Shown: positions 1 to 8,093, counted from the stretch's first letter. The stretch is 54,173 nt of DNA from Gemmatimonadota bacterium (GCA_028875335.1 JAPPEF010000078.1:1-54173), one strand, 5' to 3'. Notes: generated from the letters alone by a model not told the origin. Numbers and translations are program-made.

Positions 1-598
1 GAAGATTCTTGGCGTGATAATCATTGTGATTCAGTGTGAGGGGAAGCTCTTGGTATAATCGATCCAAGTGTCTTGAGAATGAGTTGATATATTCCCCCAA
101 GGCATGAACCATTTCCCGATACTCTGAACCTGCGTACTCAGTCACGTAGTCAAAGTCGAGCAGGAGTTGGTCTTTGGTCAGCAAATGTCTTTGAAGATCA
201 GAATCACGGATCTTGCCGATCCTGTCTGCAGAAGCCCGAATGTCCGCGAGCTTGCGGGCCGCATCTAGAAAAGTTGACTTTGACGGCTGTTGTTCGAGGT
301 CTGTACCTCTCAGATCCTCTATAAGCAGGATATACTCAGCATCGCTCGCGTAGCTTGCGAAGACAGTTGGTGCATCTATGGCGAGAGGGATCAGACACTC
401 TTGGTAGATCTCCAACTCGGTAGGGCCTTTAGTGGGAATCCCCCGCTTGGCGATTAGGGTGCGGCCCTCATCGTCCAATGTTAAGCGGAACACTTGCGAA
501 AGAGACCACTTCCGGAGAGGATCTACACCTATGACCTTGGCGGGTTTGAGAGAGTCGGCAATTAACTCCAACCAGTCAGGGAAACTATCCGTGGTCAT
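1..598 (-). CDS. APH/choline-kinase-like phosphotransferase, 3' end outside window
   Basis: An uninterrupted minus frame runs from ATG at 598 off the left edge, giving 199 residues with no stop. The N-lobe has a kinase-like strand ending LIAKRG, whose Lys suits ATP binding. The visible C-terminal end carries LNHNDYHAKN, which matches the HxDxxxxN catalytic-loop (Brenner) motif of aminoglycoside, homoserine and choline phosphotransferases. The DFD metal motif would lie beyond the edge. It follows the PCMT-like methyltransferase by about 80 nt on the same strand and may belong to that operon. The substrate cannot be told; known relatives phosphorylate small alcohols or antibiotics. The family is fairly secure, the role is open. 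Confidence 0.72.
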   Translation of the reverse strand, partial: MTTDSFPDWLELIADSLKPAKVIGVDPLRKWSLSQVFRLTLDDEGRTLIAKRGIPTKGPTELEIYQECLIPLAIDAPTVFASYASDAEYILLIEDLRGTDLEQQPSKSTFLDAARKLADIRASADRIGKIRDSDLQRHLLTKDQLLLDFDYVTEYAGSEYREMVHALGEYINSFSRHLDRLYQELPLTLNHNDYHAKNL

Positions 599-677
599 CA
601 GATCGAAGTTAGCGAAAATGACTGAACTCCGGATAAGCGTTGGCCTATAGGTTGATCTCTTTGTATGGCGAGACCCC

Positions 678-1814
678 CTACTTGAGTCGGAATATTAACT
701 GGCAGTGCGCTCTGCTCGTTAGCCAGCCATCGCGAGGCTGGCGTTTCTTCACGGCCGGCGGCCACACTTCCACGCAGTATTGCAGGCGCTTTGGAGCACC
801 TAGGTGCAGCCACCGATCCTGGATTTTCTCATACAGACTGTAGCACTCGGTGCCACCAATCACATCGATATGTGCGTTATCGAGAACGCAGAGTCCCTTA
901 GCGTCAGGTGCAGATAGGACGAATCGGTTTCCCAGTGACTCTACGCGCAGTCCTTCCAGGTGGGCGAAAAAAGCCAAGTCGCGCCGCATCATGATGTCGC
1001 CCTGATCCGGCAAAATCGCCCACACGGCGCGGTGTTTCCGAACCTTGGCCCCAGCGTGCTCATCAAGGCGCTGCTGGGCCTGGCTCGCAGTTGGTGGGCT
1101 ACCATGCTGGCCCGTAAACAGCATGAATCCGGGCAGACTAACCACCTCTCCGGTCAGGTGGGTTTTCGTTTTGCGCAGTTTGAGCATCAGGCACCAACTT
1201 TCACCGGGAAGCTCGCTCAATGTGATTACGGCGATGCCGTTAGGCTTGAGTTGTTGCAGCCAGGCCGGGAAGACATCTGGACAGCTAACGGTGGTGATCA
1301 GGCGGTCGTATGGTGCTGCTTTTGGATACCCGTTGGCGCCGTCGCCGGTAACTACGTGGACGTTCTTTAGTCCAGCGCGCTTGATGTGCCGCCGTGCACT
1401 TTGCGCTACATCGGGCTGGTTGTCGATGCTGACTACGGACCCAGACGATTCCACTAGGTGAGCCATCAACGCGGCGTTCCAGCCGGTGCCCGCACCGATT
1501 TCGAGCACTCGCGCTCTAGGACGAATATCTAGCGTCTCAAGCATGTCCATCACCAGCGACGGCTGTGATGTGGAACTCGGCGGATCTCGGTGGCTGAGCA
1601 GTGCCTCATCTGAGTAGATGCGCTCGAGCTGGTGTTTCGTGGGACGAGATATGTTTACGTTAATGAAACGGAGGTACCTTGAGCGTGTGTGCATCCGGTC
1701 GACGAACCATTGGCGCGGGGCAGCTCGCACTGCGTGCTCTAGTCTTGCGGACTTCAGGCACTGGTTAGCTTTTAGCATAGAGACGAAATGGTCGAGTAAA
1801 GTACTTGTTTTCAT
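678..1814 (-). CDS. PCMT-like SAM-dependent methyltransferase with C-terminal extension
   Basis: 378 residues. A protein-L-isoaspartate O-methyltransferase-type core covers about residues 60-235: an IYSDEALL segment, motif I VLEIGAGTGWNAAL near residue 101, an acidic SIDNQPD strand-2 end, and VTGDGANGY. The core normally makes a 200-230 residue protein; here about 145 extra residues follow with no domain I recognise. Such extended PCMT-like enzymes occur in bacteria outside protein repair, some in natural-product or RiPP clusters, so simple isoaspartate repair is not assured. ATG start at 1814, 34 nt after the preceding methyltransferase on the same strand. No precursor peptide was seen nearby. 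Confidence 0.75.
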   Translation of the reverse strand: MKTSTLLDHFVSMLKANQCLKSARLEHAVRAAPRQWFVDRMHTRSRYLRFINVNISRPTKHQLERIYSDEALLSHRDPPSSTSQPSLVMDMLETLDIRPRARVLEIGAGTGWNAALMAHLVESSGSVVSIDNQPDVAQSARRHIKRAGLKNVHVVTGDGANGYPKAAPYDRLITTVSCPDVFPAWLQQLKPNGIAVITLSELPGESWCLMLKLRKTKTHLTGEVVSLPGFMLFTGQHGSPPTASQAQQRLDEHAGAKVRKHRAVWAILPDQGDIMMRRDLAFFAHLEGLRVESLGNRFVLSAPDAKGLCVLDNAHIDVIGGTECYSLYEKIQDRWLHLGAPKRLQYCVEVWPPAVKKRQPRDGWLTSRAHCQLIFRLK

Positions 1815-1848
1815 GGCTCGTTCTTTCCCTCTGCGTCTCAGTGCGTAC

Positions 1849-2637
1849 CTATTGCCGACGCTTCAGGAGGAATATCATTTCGGGTGCTTCGGGCCCTATT
1901 GGTCTTCGGTCAAATGATCCAAATTCTCCTACGCTTTCAAGACCTGCGGCGTAGAAAAGCAATTTAAGGTGAGGATACGTATAGAAACTCATCTTCAATG
2001 GCTGTGCTTCCTCAGACAGAACTTTGTCACCCTCACACAACCGAAAGATAAACCTGCCCGAGAAATTCAGATTGATCAGGTCAATCTCGTCCTTTACAAA
2101 GTACCGTCGGACCATCCGATCAGACCCGTCTTGTGCGGGCCACTCCAGGTCCAAGTATTCTTCACCGATGCCTGTTAGAATTTTGGCGAAACTGGGATTG
2201 AATACGTCAAACGCGACGATACCGCCATCGGCCAAGTGTCTCCTAGCGTTTTGCAGGGCCGCCAGTTGATCTTCCGTAGTGTACATGTGCTGCATGGGTC
2301 TGAATGGGATTACTACCAAGGAAAATTGATCGCCCAGATAATGGGTGCGAAAATCTCCCTCTATAACTCGCGTTCTCCGTCTTACGCTTTCACTTTCTTT
2401 GGCGAGCTTGGCGCGCAAGACCTCCAGCATGGAATGAGAAGCATCTAACCCTGTGACATCAACACCTTGTCGCGCCAGCGGCAAGGTAATTCTCCCAGTG
2501 CCGCAACCAAATTCGAGGACCGGTCCACCATACTCATTGGCTAGATTGAGGTAGAAGTTCCTGTCCACCAAATCTTCCTTGACGCTATATGCCGCGTCGT
2601 AGTGCTTCGCTCCCGAACTATAGGAATCATCAATCAT
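1849..2637 (-). CDS. class I SAM-dependent methyltransferase
   Basis: 262 residues. Rossmann-fold methyltransferase with motif I VLEFGCGTGRITLPLA near residue 40, an acidic strand-2 end (GLDASHSML), and a motif III-like GGIVAFDVFNP. The central insertion PFRPMQHMYT and the closing strand MIFLLKR resemble the Methyltransf_25/TehB-like group acting on small molecules. ATG at 2637; the ribosome binding site is weak. Only 34 nt separate it from the PCMT-like gene downstream, so the two methyltransferases are probably co-transcribed. The substrate is unknown. Confidence 0.8.
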   Translation of the reverse strand: MIDDSYSSGAKHYDAAYSVKEDLVDRNFYLNLANEYGGPVLEFGCGTGRITLPLARQGVDVTGLDASHSMLEVLRAKLAKESESVRRRTRVIEGDFRTHYLGDQFSLVVIPFRPMQHMYTTEDQLAALQNARRHLADGGIVAFDVFNPSFAKILTGIGEEYLDLEWPAQDGSDRMVRRYFVKDEIDLINLNFSGRFIFRLCEGDKVLSEEAQPLKMSFYTYPHLKLLFYAAGLESVGEFGSFDRRPIGPEAPEMIFLLKRRQ

Positions 2638-2709
2638 GGTGAGTTGCCTATCGCACTGTTACATGTTATAGGGTTTGCCAGCAGGGTAAGGTCTAGGTGA
2701 GGCCCTGCC

Positions 2710-3147
2710 TCAAGAAGGTCTCTCCAACTGAATGTGAGTCTTGGTCTTTCCTACGTGCTGAAATCCATACCTTTTGTAGAATGACAGCGCTCGGTCATTG
2801 CCATTGATTACCTGCAACCGCAGAGGAATGCGTAGCTGCGTGGCCTCTTGGATCAGATGTTCCATGCAACTACTCCCAATGCCCTTGCCTTGATGCTCTG
2901 GAAGAATGAAGAGCTGAAAAATCTTCAGGGCATCAGGTGTTGTTTCCGCGGAAAGAATACCAACGTCGAGCCCCTCTGACTGAATTACCTGAAAATCTTG
3001 TGACGCAAACCGCGTCCGGTGGTTGGCTCTTTCGCGTTCTTCATCCCAACCCCTCACCCTTTCTGCGTACTCTCGGAATGCTAGCTCTCGGACGAGGTAG
3101 CAAAACTCACAGTCTGCCTCCACGGCCTTCCTAAATCTTAAGGTCAT
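2710..3147 (-). CDS. GNAT-family N-acetyltransferase
   Basis: About 145 residues from ATG 3147 (TLRFRKAVEAD); a longer reading from TTG 3174 adds nine residues and is less likely. GNAT fold: N-terminal strand-helix RFRKAVEADCEF, then strand 4 KIFQLFILPEHQGKGIGS, whose Q-G-K-G-I-G is the acetyl-CoA pyrophosphate loop, then the C-terminal strand NDRALSFYKRYGFQHVG typical of the Rim/PhnO-like group. It acetylates an unknown amine. First of the four same-strand genes running to the left edge, a possible resistance or small-molecule-modification set. The gap of about 70 nt to the next gene contains a weak GCAGGG/CCCTGC inverted repeat. Confidence 0.8.
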   Translation of the reverse strand: MTLRFRKAVEADCEFCYLVRELAFREYAERVRGWDEERERANHRTRFASQDFQVIQSEGLDVGILSAETTPDALKIFQLFILPEHQGKGIGSSCMEHLIQEATQLRIPLRLQVINGNDRALSFYKRYGFQHVGKTKTHIQLERPS

Positions 3148-3211
3148 TTGGCTCAATGACAATGTCAACGTCAATGATTGGCTTGGCGGTCATTTTCCAA
3201 AGATCACATGG

Positions 3212-3310
3212 TTAATCAAGGTGTTCGTGGAGCCAGTTGAGTATATCCTCGTTGTATTCTCTTGGCGGTAAATAATGCTCGCTTTCATACCAGAATTTTT
3301 TATGTACCTT
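3212..3310 (-). pseudogene. alpha/beta-hydrolase C-terminal fragment
   Basis: Reading the minus strand, about 32 codons end in TAA at 3212 and give KKFWYESEHYLPPREYNED followed by ILNWLHEHLD. This pattern (aromatic, ES-x-H, LPPREY, then a terminal amphipathic helix) fits the C-terminal end of dienelactone-hydrolase/alpha-beta hydrolases, where the His belongs to the catalytic triad. The frame stays open upstream but becomes the attC-like palindromic sequence, not hydrolase, so the rest of the gene has been lost. Inference: a broken gene end left by recombination. Confidence 0.45.
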
Positions 3311-3320
3311 TCTATGGAGG

Positions 3321-3386
3321 AACCGCGCAGCGGTTGGGCGTAGGACAAGGCGCACATGGGCCACAGCGCAAGCCGTGTCGTTAGGT
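3321..3386 (-). other. attC-like palindromic segment after the ART-like gene
   Basis: The ART-like gene's TAA stop lies inside ACCTAAC (3380-3386), a match to the RYYYAAC core of integron attC sites, in the position usual for cassettes. A second RYYYAAC (GCCCAAC, 3333-3339) follows, overlapping a perfect hairpin AACCGC-GCA-GCGGTT (3321-3335, plus strand). A 6-bp near-palindrome (CACGGC/GCTGTG) lies between. No GTTRRRY partner closes the site, so this may be a truncated attC or an unrelated palindromic repeat. Confidence 0.3.
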
Positions 3387-4124
3387 GCTGACGGAACTCC
3401 CGCAGAACTCGGAGACTTCCTTCAGTTCCTGCATGATCTCCGCGTTGTTCCGGAGTTTCTCCTCGGCATTCAAAAACACCTCAAGTAGGTCACTTCTGAG
3501 AACCTCGCGTATCCCATTGGTCCCCCGCACCCTGAAACCTTGGAGACTTAGTAACTCAGGATCGATCTCCATACAGATCAATAGCTCATGATATTCCTGC
3601 ATTGTGAACAGGTGATCCCAGCGAATCTTCAAGTTTTCGTCGAAGGAGAGGCTGGTCTTCCAGTATGCTTCACAGGAAATCGGCTCAATCTTCTCCGTAA
3701 AAAAGGTTTTTCTCTCCTGCGTGTCGAAGTACCCCCCCTCCTCTGGACAGTACACCATATCTGAAAACAGAAAGCAGGCTGTCCAAGTCCGACTACGTAC
3801 ATGAGCGGTCGCTTCAATGCCAATTGTCACTCCGTTGACTTTGCCATCCACAATGCCGTCAGAGCCTCCTTGCCTGGCCCTGTTCATGTAACCGAAAATG
3901 CATTGCCGCGGATCCACCCAGTCAGGAATGGACTTCGGCCGGTGCCGGTAGTGCGCATTGTAGATAGTCTCAGTACCATCCCTTGGACTTTTGTACCCGG
4001 GAATCAGCCCATTTTGGAAGATACTAATGAGGTTCTCGGGCCGACTTCCGTGATAAATCAACCCAGTCTCATCAAAATCAGGCAAAAGCCAGTTCATTTC
4101 CTCCCACGACATGACACCTGGCAT
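3381..4124 (-). CDS. hypothetical protein, possible PARP/DarT-like ADP-ribosyltransferase fold
   Basis: 247 residues from ATG 4124, with AAGGGA eight bases upstream. The N-terminus has LIYHGSRPENLISIFQNGL (His25), closely resembling the PARP/DarT/KptA opening in which a His-Gly binds NAD before a helix leading to GL. Downstream come CIFGYMNRA (residues 75-83), TIGIEA, CFLFSDMVY and a C-terminal IREVLRSDLLEVFLN containing candidate catalytic Glu residues. I do not recognise the full-length family, and the H-Y-E triad is only suggested by order. It sits between an IS30 remnant and an attC-like end, with lower GC than the core genes, so a mobile toxin or defence gene is plausible. Function unproven. 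Confidence 0.5.
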   Translation of the reverse strand: MPGVMSWEEMNWLLPDFDETGLIYHGSRPENLISIFQNGLIPGYKSPRDGTETIYNAHYRHRPKSIPDWVDPRQCIFGYMNRARQGGSDGIVDGKVNGVTIGIEATAHVRSRTWTACFLFSDMVYCPEEGGYFDTQERKTFFTEKIEPISCEAYWKTSLSFDENLKIRWDHLFTMQEYHELLICMEIDPELLSLQGFRVRGTNGIREVLRSDLLEVFLNAEEKLRNNAEIMQELKEVSEFCGSSVST

Positions 4125-4143
4125 ATCGAAAATCCCTTGTTAA

Positions 4144-4243
4144 AATCGAGTAGAATGCGCCGGATCTCGCGACTAATCGTCGAGGGCGATACGCCCAACA
4201 GCGTGGCGATGTGCTGTTGGATATGTCCGGCTTTCTTCAACGT
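4144..4243 (-). pseudogene. IS30-family transposase HTH fragment
   Basis: A short minus frame gives LKKAGHIQQHIATLLG then VSPSTISREIRRILLDF, the N-terminal helix-turn-helix of IS30-type transposases (consensus IAxxLGxSxSTISREIxRN). It begins right at the stop codon of the propeller regulator and runs into the ribosome binding region of the ART-like gene. The DDE domain is absent and no terminal repeats were found, so this is a relic. It marks a past insertion or recombination boundary between the accessory block and the regulator genes. Confidence 0.6.
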
Positions 4244-7200
4244 TTAATACCCAACTTTCTCATTTTGCCATACAGCGTCGAAGGCGGCACCCCCAGCAGA
4301 GCGGCCGCTCCTTTGGGGCCCTTGACCCGCCAGTTGACAGCGTTGAGTACTTCGAGAATATAGCGGCGTTCAAATTCAAGCAGTGGCATTATTTCGCGGC
4401 CTTGGGAAACAGATAAAGCCCTTCCTTTAAGGCCAAGAGTGGAGTCTGCAATGTCAAAACCGCACTGCATGAGATCGGTCGTGCCAATTTGAAACCTCTT
4501 GCACGCTATGACTACCCGCTGTATAAAATGCTCCAGTTCCCGCACATTCCCCGGCCAATCATAGGCTTGTAGCATCTCCATGACCTCGGAACTCAAGGAG
4601 ACAGGTTCCCTATCTAAGTAGGCTGCCATGCGATTCTTGAAAAACTCGACGAGAGCCGGGATGTCCTCCTTGTGTTCGCGCAGGGGCGGGATGTAAAGCG
4701 GAAAAAGCTGGAGGCGCGAATACAACTCCGCGCGAAAAACTCCGGCCTGCACCATCTTCTCCAAGTCGCGGCTCGTCGCGGCGACAATGCGCGTCTGCGC
4801 TGTCCGCGTCTGGGTGCCGCCCACCCGCTCAAACGTGCATTCTTCCAGCAAGCGCAGGATCTTGTCCTGCGTTTCCAACGGCATCTCGCCGACTTCATCC
4901 AAAAAGAGCGTGCCGTCTTTGGCCCGTTCCACCTTGCCTACTTTGCTAACAGCAGTCTTAGCCCTCTCGTTTTCGCGACCAAAGAGTTCACGGTCGATCA
5001 GCGCCTGAGATAAAGCCCCACAGTTGACCTGTATAAAAGGGCCGTTGCCATAGGCACTCAACTCATGTAATGCCCGCGCCGCCGACCCCTTACCCACCCC
5101 TGTTTCGCCTAGAATCAGTACGGTCAGATCGGTGGGTGCCACCTCCATGAGTTTGGTTTGAAACTGGCCCAAGCCCTTAGTCTGGCCGATCCATTGGTTA
5201 TCCCCATAGAACGCGGCCCCCGATTCTACCGCAAGCTGCACTTGCGCCGTCTCCGAGTAATTGAGATCGCGGTCTATGGCTCGGACTTGAAAGGTGTAGT
5301 CGCCCGGCAGCAGGTTCTGATAACAAGCCCGCAACTCCCGGGTCGCGGGACACCAGTCGGCGTCGTAGCCCTGCAAGCGGTACACATAGAGCATGTCGCG
5401 GGGATGAGTGGAAAAACTCAGGCCCTTGTATTCAAAGACCACCGGCTGTCCCGCCGTGGAGGAGCAGATGTCCTCTGCGTTCTCATAGACCTGATCGGTG
5501 GGGACTCGGATGAGACGAATCAAGGGCGGCGTTTGCCTTGGTCGGTAGCGTATGATGGAACCTACGACCGTGCCCAACCAGAAGGTGCCGTCGCAATCTT
5601 CGAGGATGCGGCAAACCGATCCGATATGAGGTGACTTGATGGTCTGGAAAAGCCGACCATCGTAGAGAGCCACACCCTGGTCGGTGCCGATCCAGAGGTG
5701 GCCTCGCGCATCCTCGAACAAACAGTGGATGCGGTTGCTCGGGAGGCCATCTTCGGTGGTGAAGGCGCGGAAGGAGTTGCCGTCAAAGCAACTGATACCG
5801 CCCCGCGTAGCGATCCATAGGTTGTCTTGGCGGTCTACTAGCAGATCGTTTACATGGTCGTCGATCAGTCCATCCTCAACCCCATACCATGTAAGACCCT
5901 CTTCCGAATGCCAGCGGGCGAAGCCGGTGCCGCTCGTGGGGCTATCTCTACTGGTTAAGTGGAAATAGATTTCGCCGTTGCGCGTGGCAAGTACCGTGCC
6001 AATGCGGTTACAAGGTGTCTTTTTATCGTACTCGGCAAAAATGGTTTGGCACGGCTCGCCCTGTTGGTACACAATTTTTAATGGGCTGGCCAAAAACTCT
6101 CTTCTTGTGCTTATGGTGTAGTGTTCCCAATAGCCGAAAATGAATCGTCCTTCCCGGTCTTGCGTGATGCGGCTGATACCCCCTGCGTCTGAATCAGCCG
6201 CTATGCTCTTTTTCTTCAGCTTCTGTTCTTCGTAGCGGAACAGACCATTGCCACCGCCAAACCACAGGTGGCCCTCAAGGTCCTCGTAGATGGAGAAACA
6301 GTTGCCGAGATTAAAGTCTCCTTCAGGAACTACGAAGGTAAAGTGTTCGCCATCGAAGCGGGCGATGCTTTTGAACTTTTTGCTCTCACGGTTGAGATAA
6401 GGGGACGCATACCCAACCCATATATCACCGTGCCGGTCTTGCGTGATCTGCGAGATTTCGCGCGGGGTTATAGATTCGTTCGCATGAAGGCCGAAAACGT
6501 TGATACTATGCGCATCGTACCGCCCGACGCCGTTCCACGTAGCAAACCAAAACTGATGCTCGCGGTCGTGGAACACGGCTTTGACCGCGGAATGGGGTAG
6601 GCCATCGGCCGCGGTAAATCGGCTGAATCCGTCCTCGTCTTGGTAGAACACGCCACCCAACGTGCAAAACCACATCCGACCTTCCCGGTCGCACATAGTG
6701 TAACGCAACCAAGGATTCGCACCGACCTCAACAGCCGCCTGTAAGGTGCTATTGGCATAGAGCTGAAATCGGCCTTTCTCAATCCAACCGATCCACACCT
6801 TGCCGGTAGGGTCCTGGCCCACTGCATAACTGTCCTCGGCTCGGGGAAACCCCTCTTCCTTTTCGTAGCGGTGGAAGGATGTGCCATCGTAGCGGAAGAG
6901 GTGATTAAAGCCAAACCACAGGTGGCCTTGTGGGTCTTCGGCAATGCCCCGACAAAGGGAGATCCACTTAGCAGAAGAAGGCTGCTGGTACTGCTGGCGG
7001 TAGCGCGGAGTCAGGTCGTGGAACGCCGTGCCGTCGTAATGCCCCAAGGTACCCCTGCCCCCGAACCAGATACGGCCCTGACCATCCTCGTAGATAAAAT
7101 GTACGGGGCGATCTGCAATGCCGTCGTCCTCCAAAGGGTGGAAATCTGCGCCGTCATACCAGCAGACTCCCTTTGAGGTCCCAAACCACAACCGCTCCTG

Positions 7201-7422
7201 ACGATCTTGCTGAATAAAGAAGACTTGGTCGTCAATAAGACCGTCCTTTGTCGTGAAATGCTGGAACGCATCTCCGTCAAAGCAGCAGACCCCGTTGTCC
7301 CAGGTGGCGAACCAGATATAACCTTCGCGGTCCTCGGCGATGTGTTCAATGCGCAGCGATGGCAGACCATCGTCTATGGAATAGGTCTTCCAGGTGCCCA
7401 TGCGGCTAAGTGCCTTGATCAC
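4237..7422 (-). CDS. propeller-AAA+-Fis one-component regulator A, GAFTGA loop lost
   Basis: 1061 residues from GTG 7422 (ATG 7401 is the alternative). Residues 1-630 are Reg_prop repeats (pattern xxxDREGxIWFATWxGGVxxxDG), enough for two seven-bladed propellers. A Y_Y_Y domain follows (about 660-732), then an NtrC-type AAA+ domain (about 745-965) with Walker A GETGVGKGS, Walker B TLFLDE and WPGNVREL. A Fis-type HTH ends it (GAAALLGVPPSTLYGKMRK). No signal peptide or membrane segment, so the propeller is cytosolic, unlike hybrid two-component proteins where it is periplasmic. Residues 818-823, where GAFTGA should be, read NERAKT, so sigma-54 contact is unlikely. TyrR-like action at sigma-70 promoters is the alternative. 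The gene follows the Ig-like protein by 49 nt, probably in one operon. Confidence 0.85.
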   Translation of the reverse strand: MIKALSRMGTWKTYSIDDGLPSLRIEHIAEDREGYIWFATWDNGVCCFDGDAFQHFTTKDGLIDDQVFFIQQDRQERLWFGTSKGVCWYDGADFHPLEDDGIADRPVHFIYEDGQGRIWFGGRGTLGHYDGTAFHDLTPRYRQQYQQPSSAKWISLCRGIAEDPQGHLWFGFNHLFRYDGTSFHRYEKEEGFPRAEDSYAVGQDPTGKVWIGWIEKGRFQLYANSTLQAAVEVGANPWLRYTMCDREGRMWFCTLGGVFYQDEDGFSRFTAADGLPHSAVKAVFHDREHQFWFATWNGVGRYDAHSINVFGLHANESITPREISQITQDRHGDIWVGYASPYLNRESKKFKSIARFDGEHFTFVVPEGDFNLGNCFSIYEDLEGHLWFGGGNGLFRYEEQKLKKKSIAADSDAGGISRITQDREGRFIFGYWEHYTISTRREFLASPLKIVYQQGEPCQTIFAEYDKKTPCNRIGTVLATRNGEIYFHLTSRDSPTSGTGFARWHSEEGLTWYGVEDGLIDDHVNDLLVDRQDNLWIATRGGISCFDGNSFRAFTTEDGLPSNRIHCLFEDARGHLWIGTDQGVALYDGRLFQTIKSPHIGSVCRILEDCDGTFWLGTVVGSIIRYRPRQTPPLIRLIRVPTDQVYENAEDICSSTAGQPVVFEYKGLSFSTHPRDMLYVYRLQGYDADWCPATRELRACYQNLLPGDYTFQVRAIDRDLNYSETAQVQLAVESGAAFYGDNQWIGQTKGLGQFQTKLMEVAPTDLTVLILGETGVGKGSAARALHELSAYGNGPFIQVNCGALSQALIDRELFGRENERAKTAVSKVGKVERAKDGTLFLDEVGEMPLETQDKILRLLEECTFERVGGTQTRTAQTRIVAATSRDLEKMVQAGVFRAELYSRLQLFPLYIPPLREHKEDIPALVEFFKNRMAAYLDREPVSLSSEVMEMLQAYDWPGNVRELEHFIQRVVIACKRFQIGTTDLMQCGFDIADSTLGLKGRALSVSQGREIMPLLEFERRYILEVLNAVNWRVKGPKGAAALLGVPPSTLYGKMRKLGIKR

Positions 7423-7471
7423 AAAAAAATACCCTATTCCCTAAAATAAGGATTACCCTCCAGGTGCGATT

Positions 7472-7903
7472 TTACATTCTTGCTTTTATAAATCCCCAAG
7501 TAGTTGCTTCAACGGCTGTCTCAGGTTCGCCATCTATTATCAAGGTATTCCCACTGGCCAATTTCTGCTTGAGACCTGAAACATCTACTTCCATGACTAG
7601 CCGATATTCGCCCGGTTCACTCGGCATAAATCCGCATACTTGGCCAGCATGTTCCGTGCCGTCCACGTCGGCCCATTCGTCCCCTTCGCGTTTCTGCCAC
7701 TTGGATATAACAACAGAATACGTAGCAATGCCTAACTTAACGTCCTTGATCTCAAGACACTCTGTATTGCCTGTACTAAGGCTTAGAGCTCCTACTTGGG
7801 CTTTTATGCCGCCGTCTTCGGTTAAGGTGATCCAGTCAACCGGCGTGTACTCATCCGCGAAAGAGACAGTCGATAGCGCAAGCAGCAAAACGATTGGCCA
7901 CAT
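7472..7903 (-). CDS. secreted single-domain Ig/FN3-like protein
   Basis: 143 residues. ATG 7903 is preceded by a strong AAGGAGG, so the longer upstream frame is rejected. MWPIVLLLALSTVSFA is a clear signal peptide with cleavage after SFA. The mature 125 residues are beta-rich: alternating strands VDWITLTEDG, GATYSVVI-type strands, KWQKREGDEWADVDGT and GEYRLVMEVDV, with two Cys that could pair. This looks like one Ig/FN3-like extracellular domain; no enzyme motif is present. It is first in a likely two-gene operon with regulator A, so it may be the regulated product or a reporter of an external ligand. No family name can be given. Confidence 0.65.
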   Translation of the reverse strand: MWPIVLLLALSTVSFADEYTPVDWITLTEDGGIKAQVGALSLSTGNTECLEIKDVKLGIATYSVVISKWQKREGDEWADVDGTEHAGQVCGFMPSEPGEYRLVMEVDVSGLKQKLASGNTLIIDGEPETAVEATTWGFIKARM

Positions 7904-8037
7904 GATATTCCTTCCTCCTTTGAGCAGGTATTGATTGAGTGTATTCGGAAAAATATAACACATTGGGTAAATGCACAATCTCGTTTTCCATTAGAGTGAA
8001 TCAAATATATTAGAGGATTTTAAACTGCTTTTATCAA

Positions 8038-8081
8038 GGACCATATATGGCCCTTTTTATATTTTAGACCATATATGGTCC
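8038..8081. repeat. two palindromic operator-like repeats upstream of the Ig-like/regulator A operon
   Basis: GACCATATATGGCC (8039-8052) and the perfect palindrome GACCATATATGGTC (8067-8080) are spaced 28 bp apart, each followed on the plus strand by CYTTTTTATAT. They lie 136-177 bp before the Ig-like gene start. The inner copy abuts a TTGATA on the minus strand that could be a -35 (19 nt to TAATAT). Likely binding sites for a dimeric regulator; regulator A encoded just downstream is the natural candidate, which is inference. Confidence 0.55.
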
Positions 8082-8093
8082 TTTTTATATAAT

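Noticed and set aside
1..3147. RiPP cluster built on the PCMT-like enzyme
   Set aside because: No precursor peptide, leader peptidase or cyclase in the visible part.
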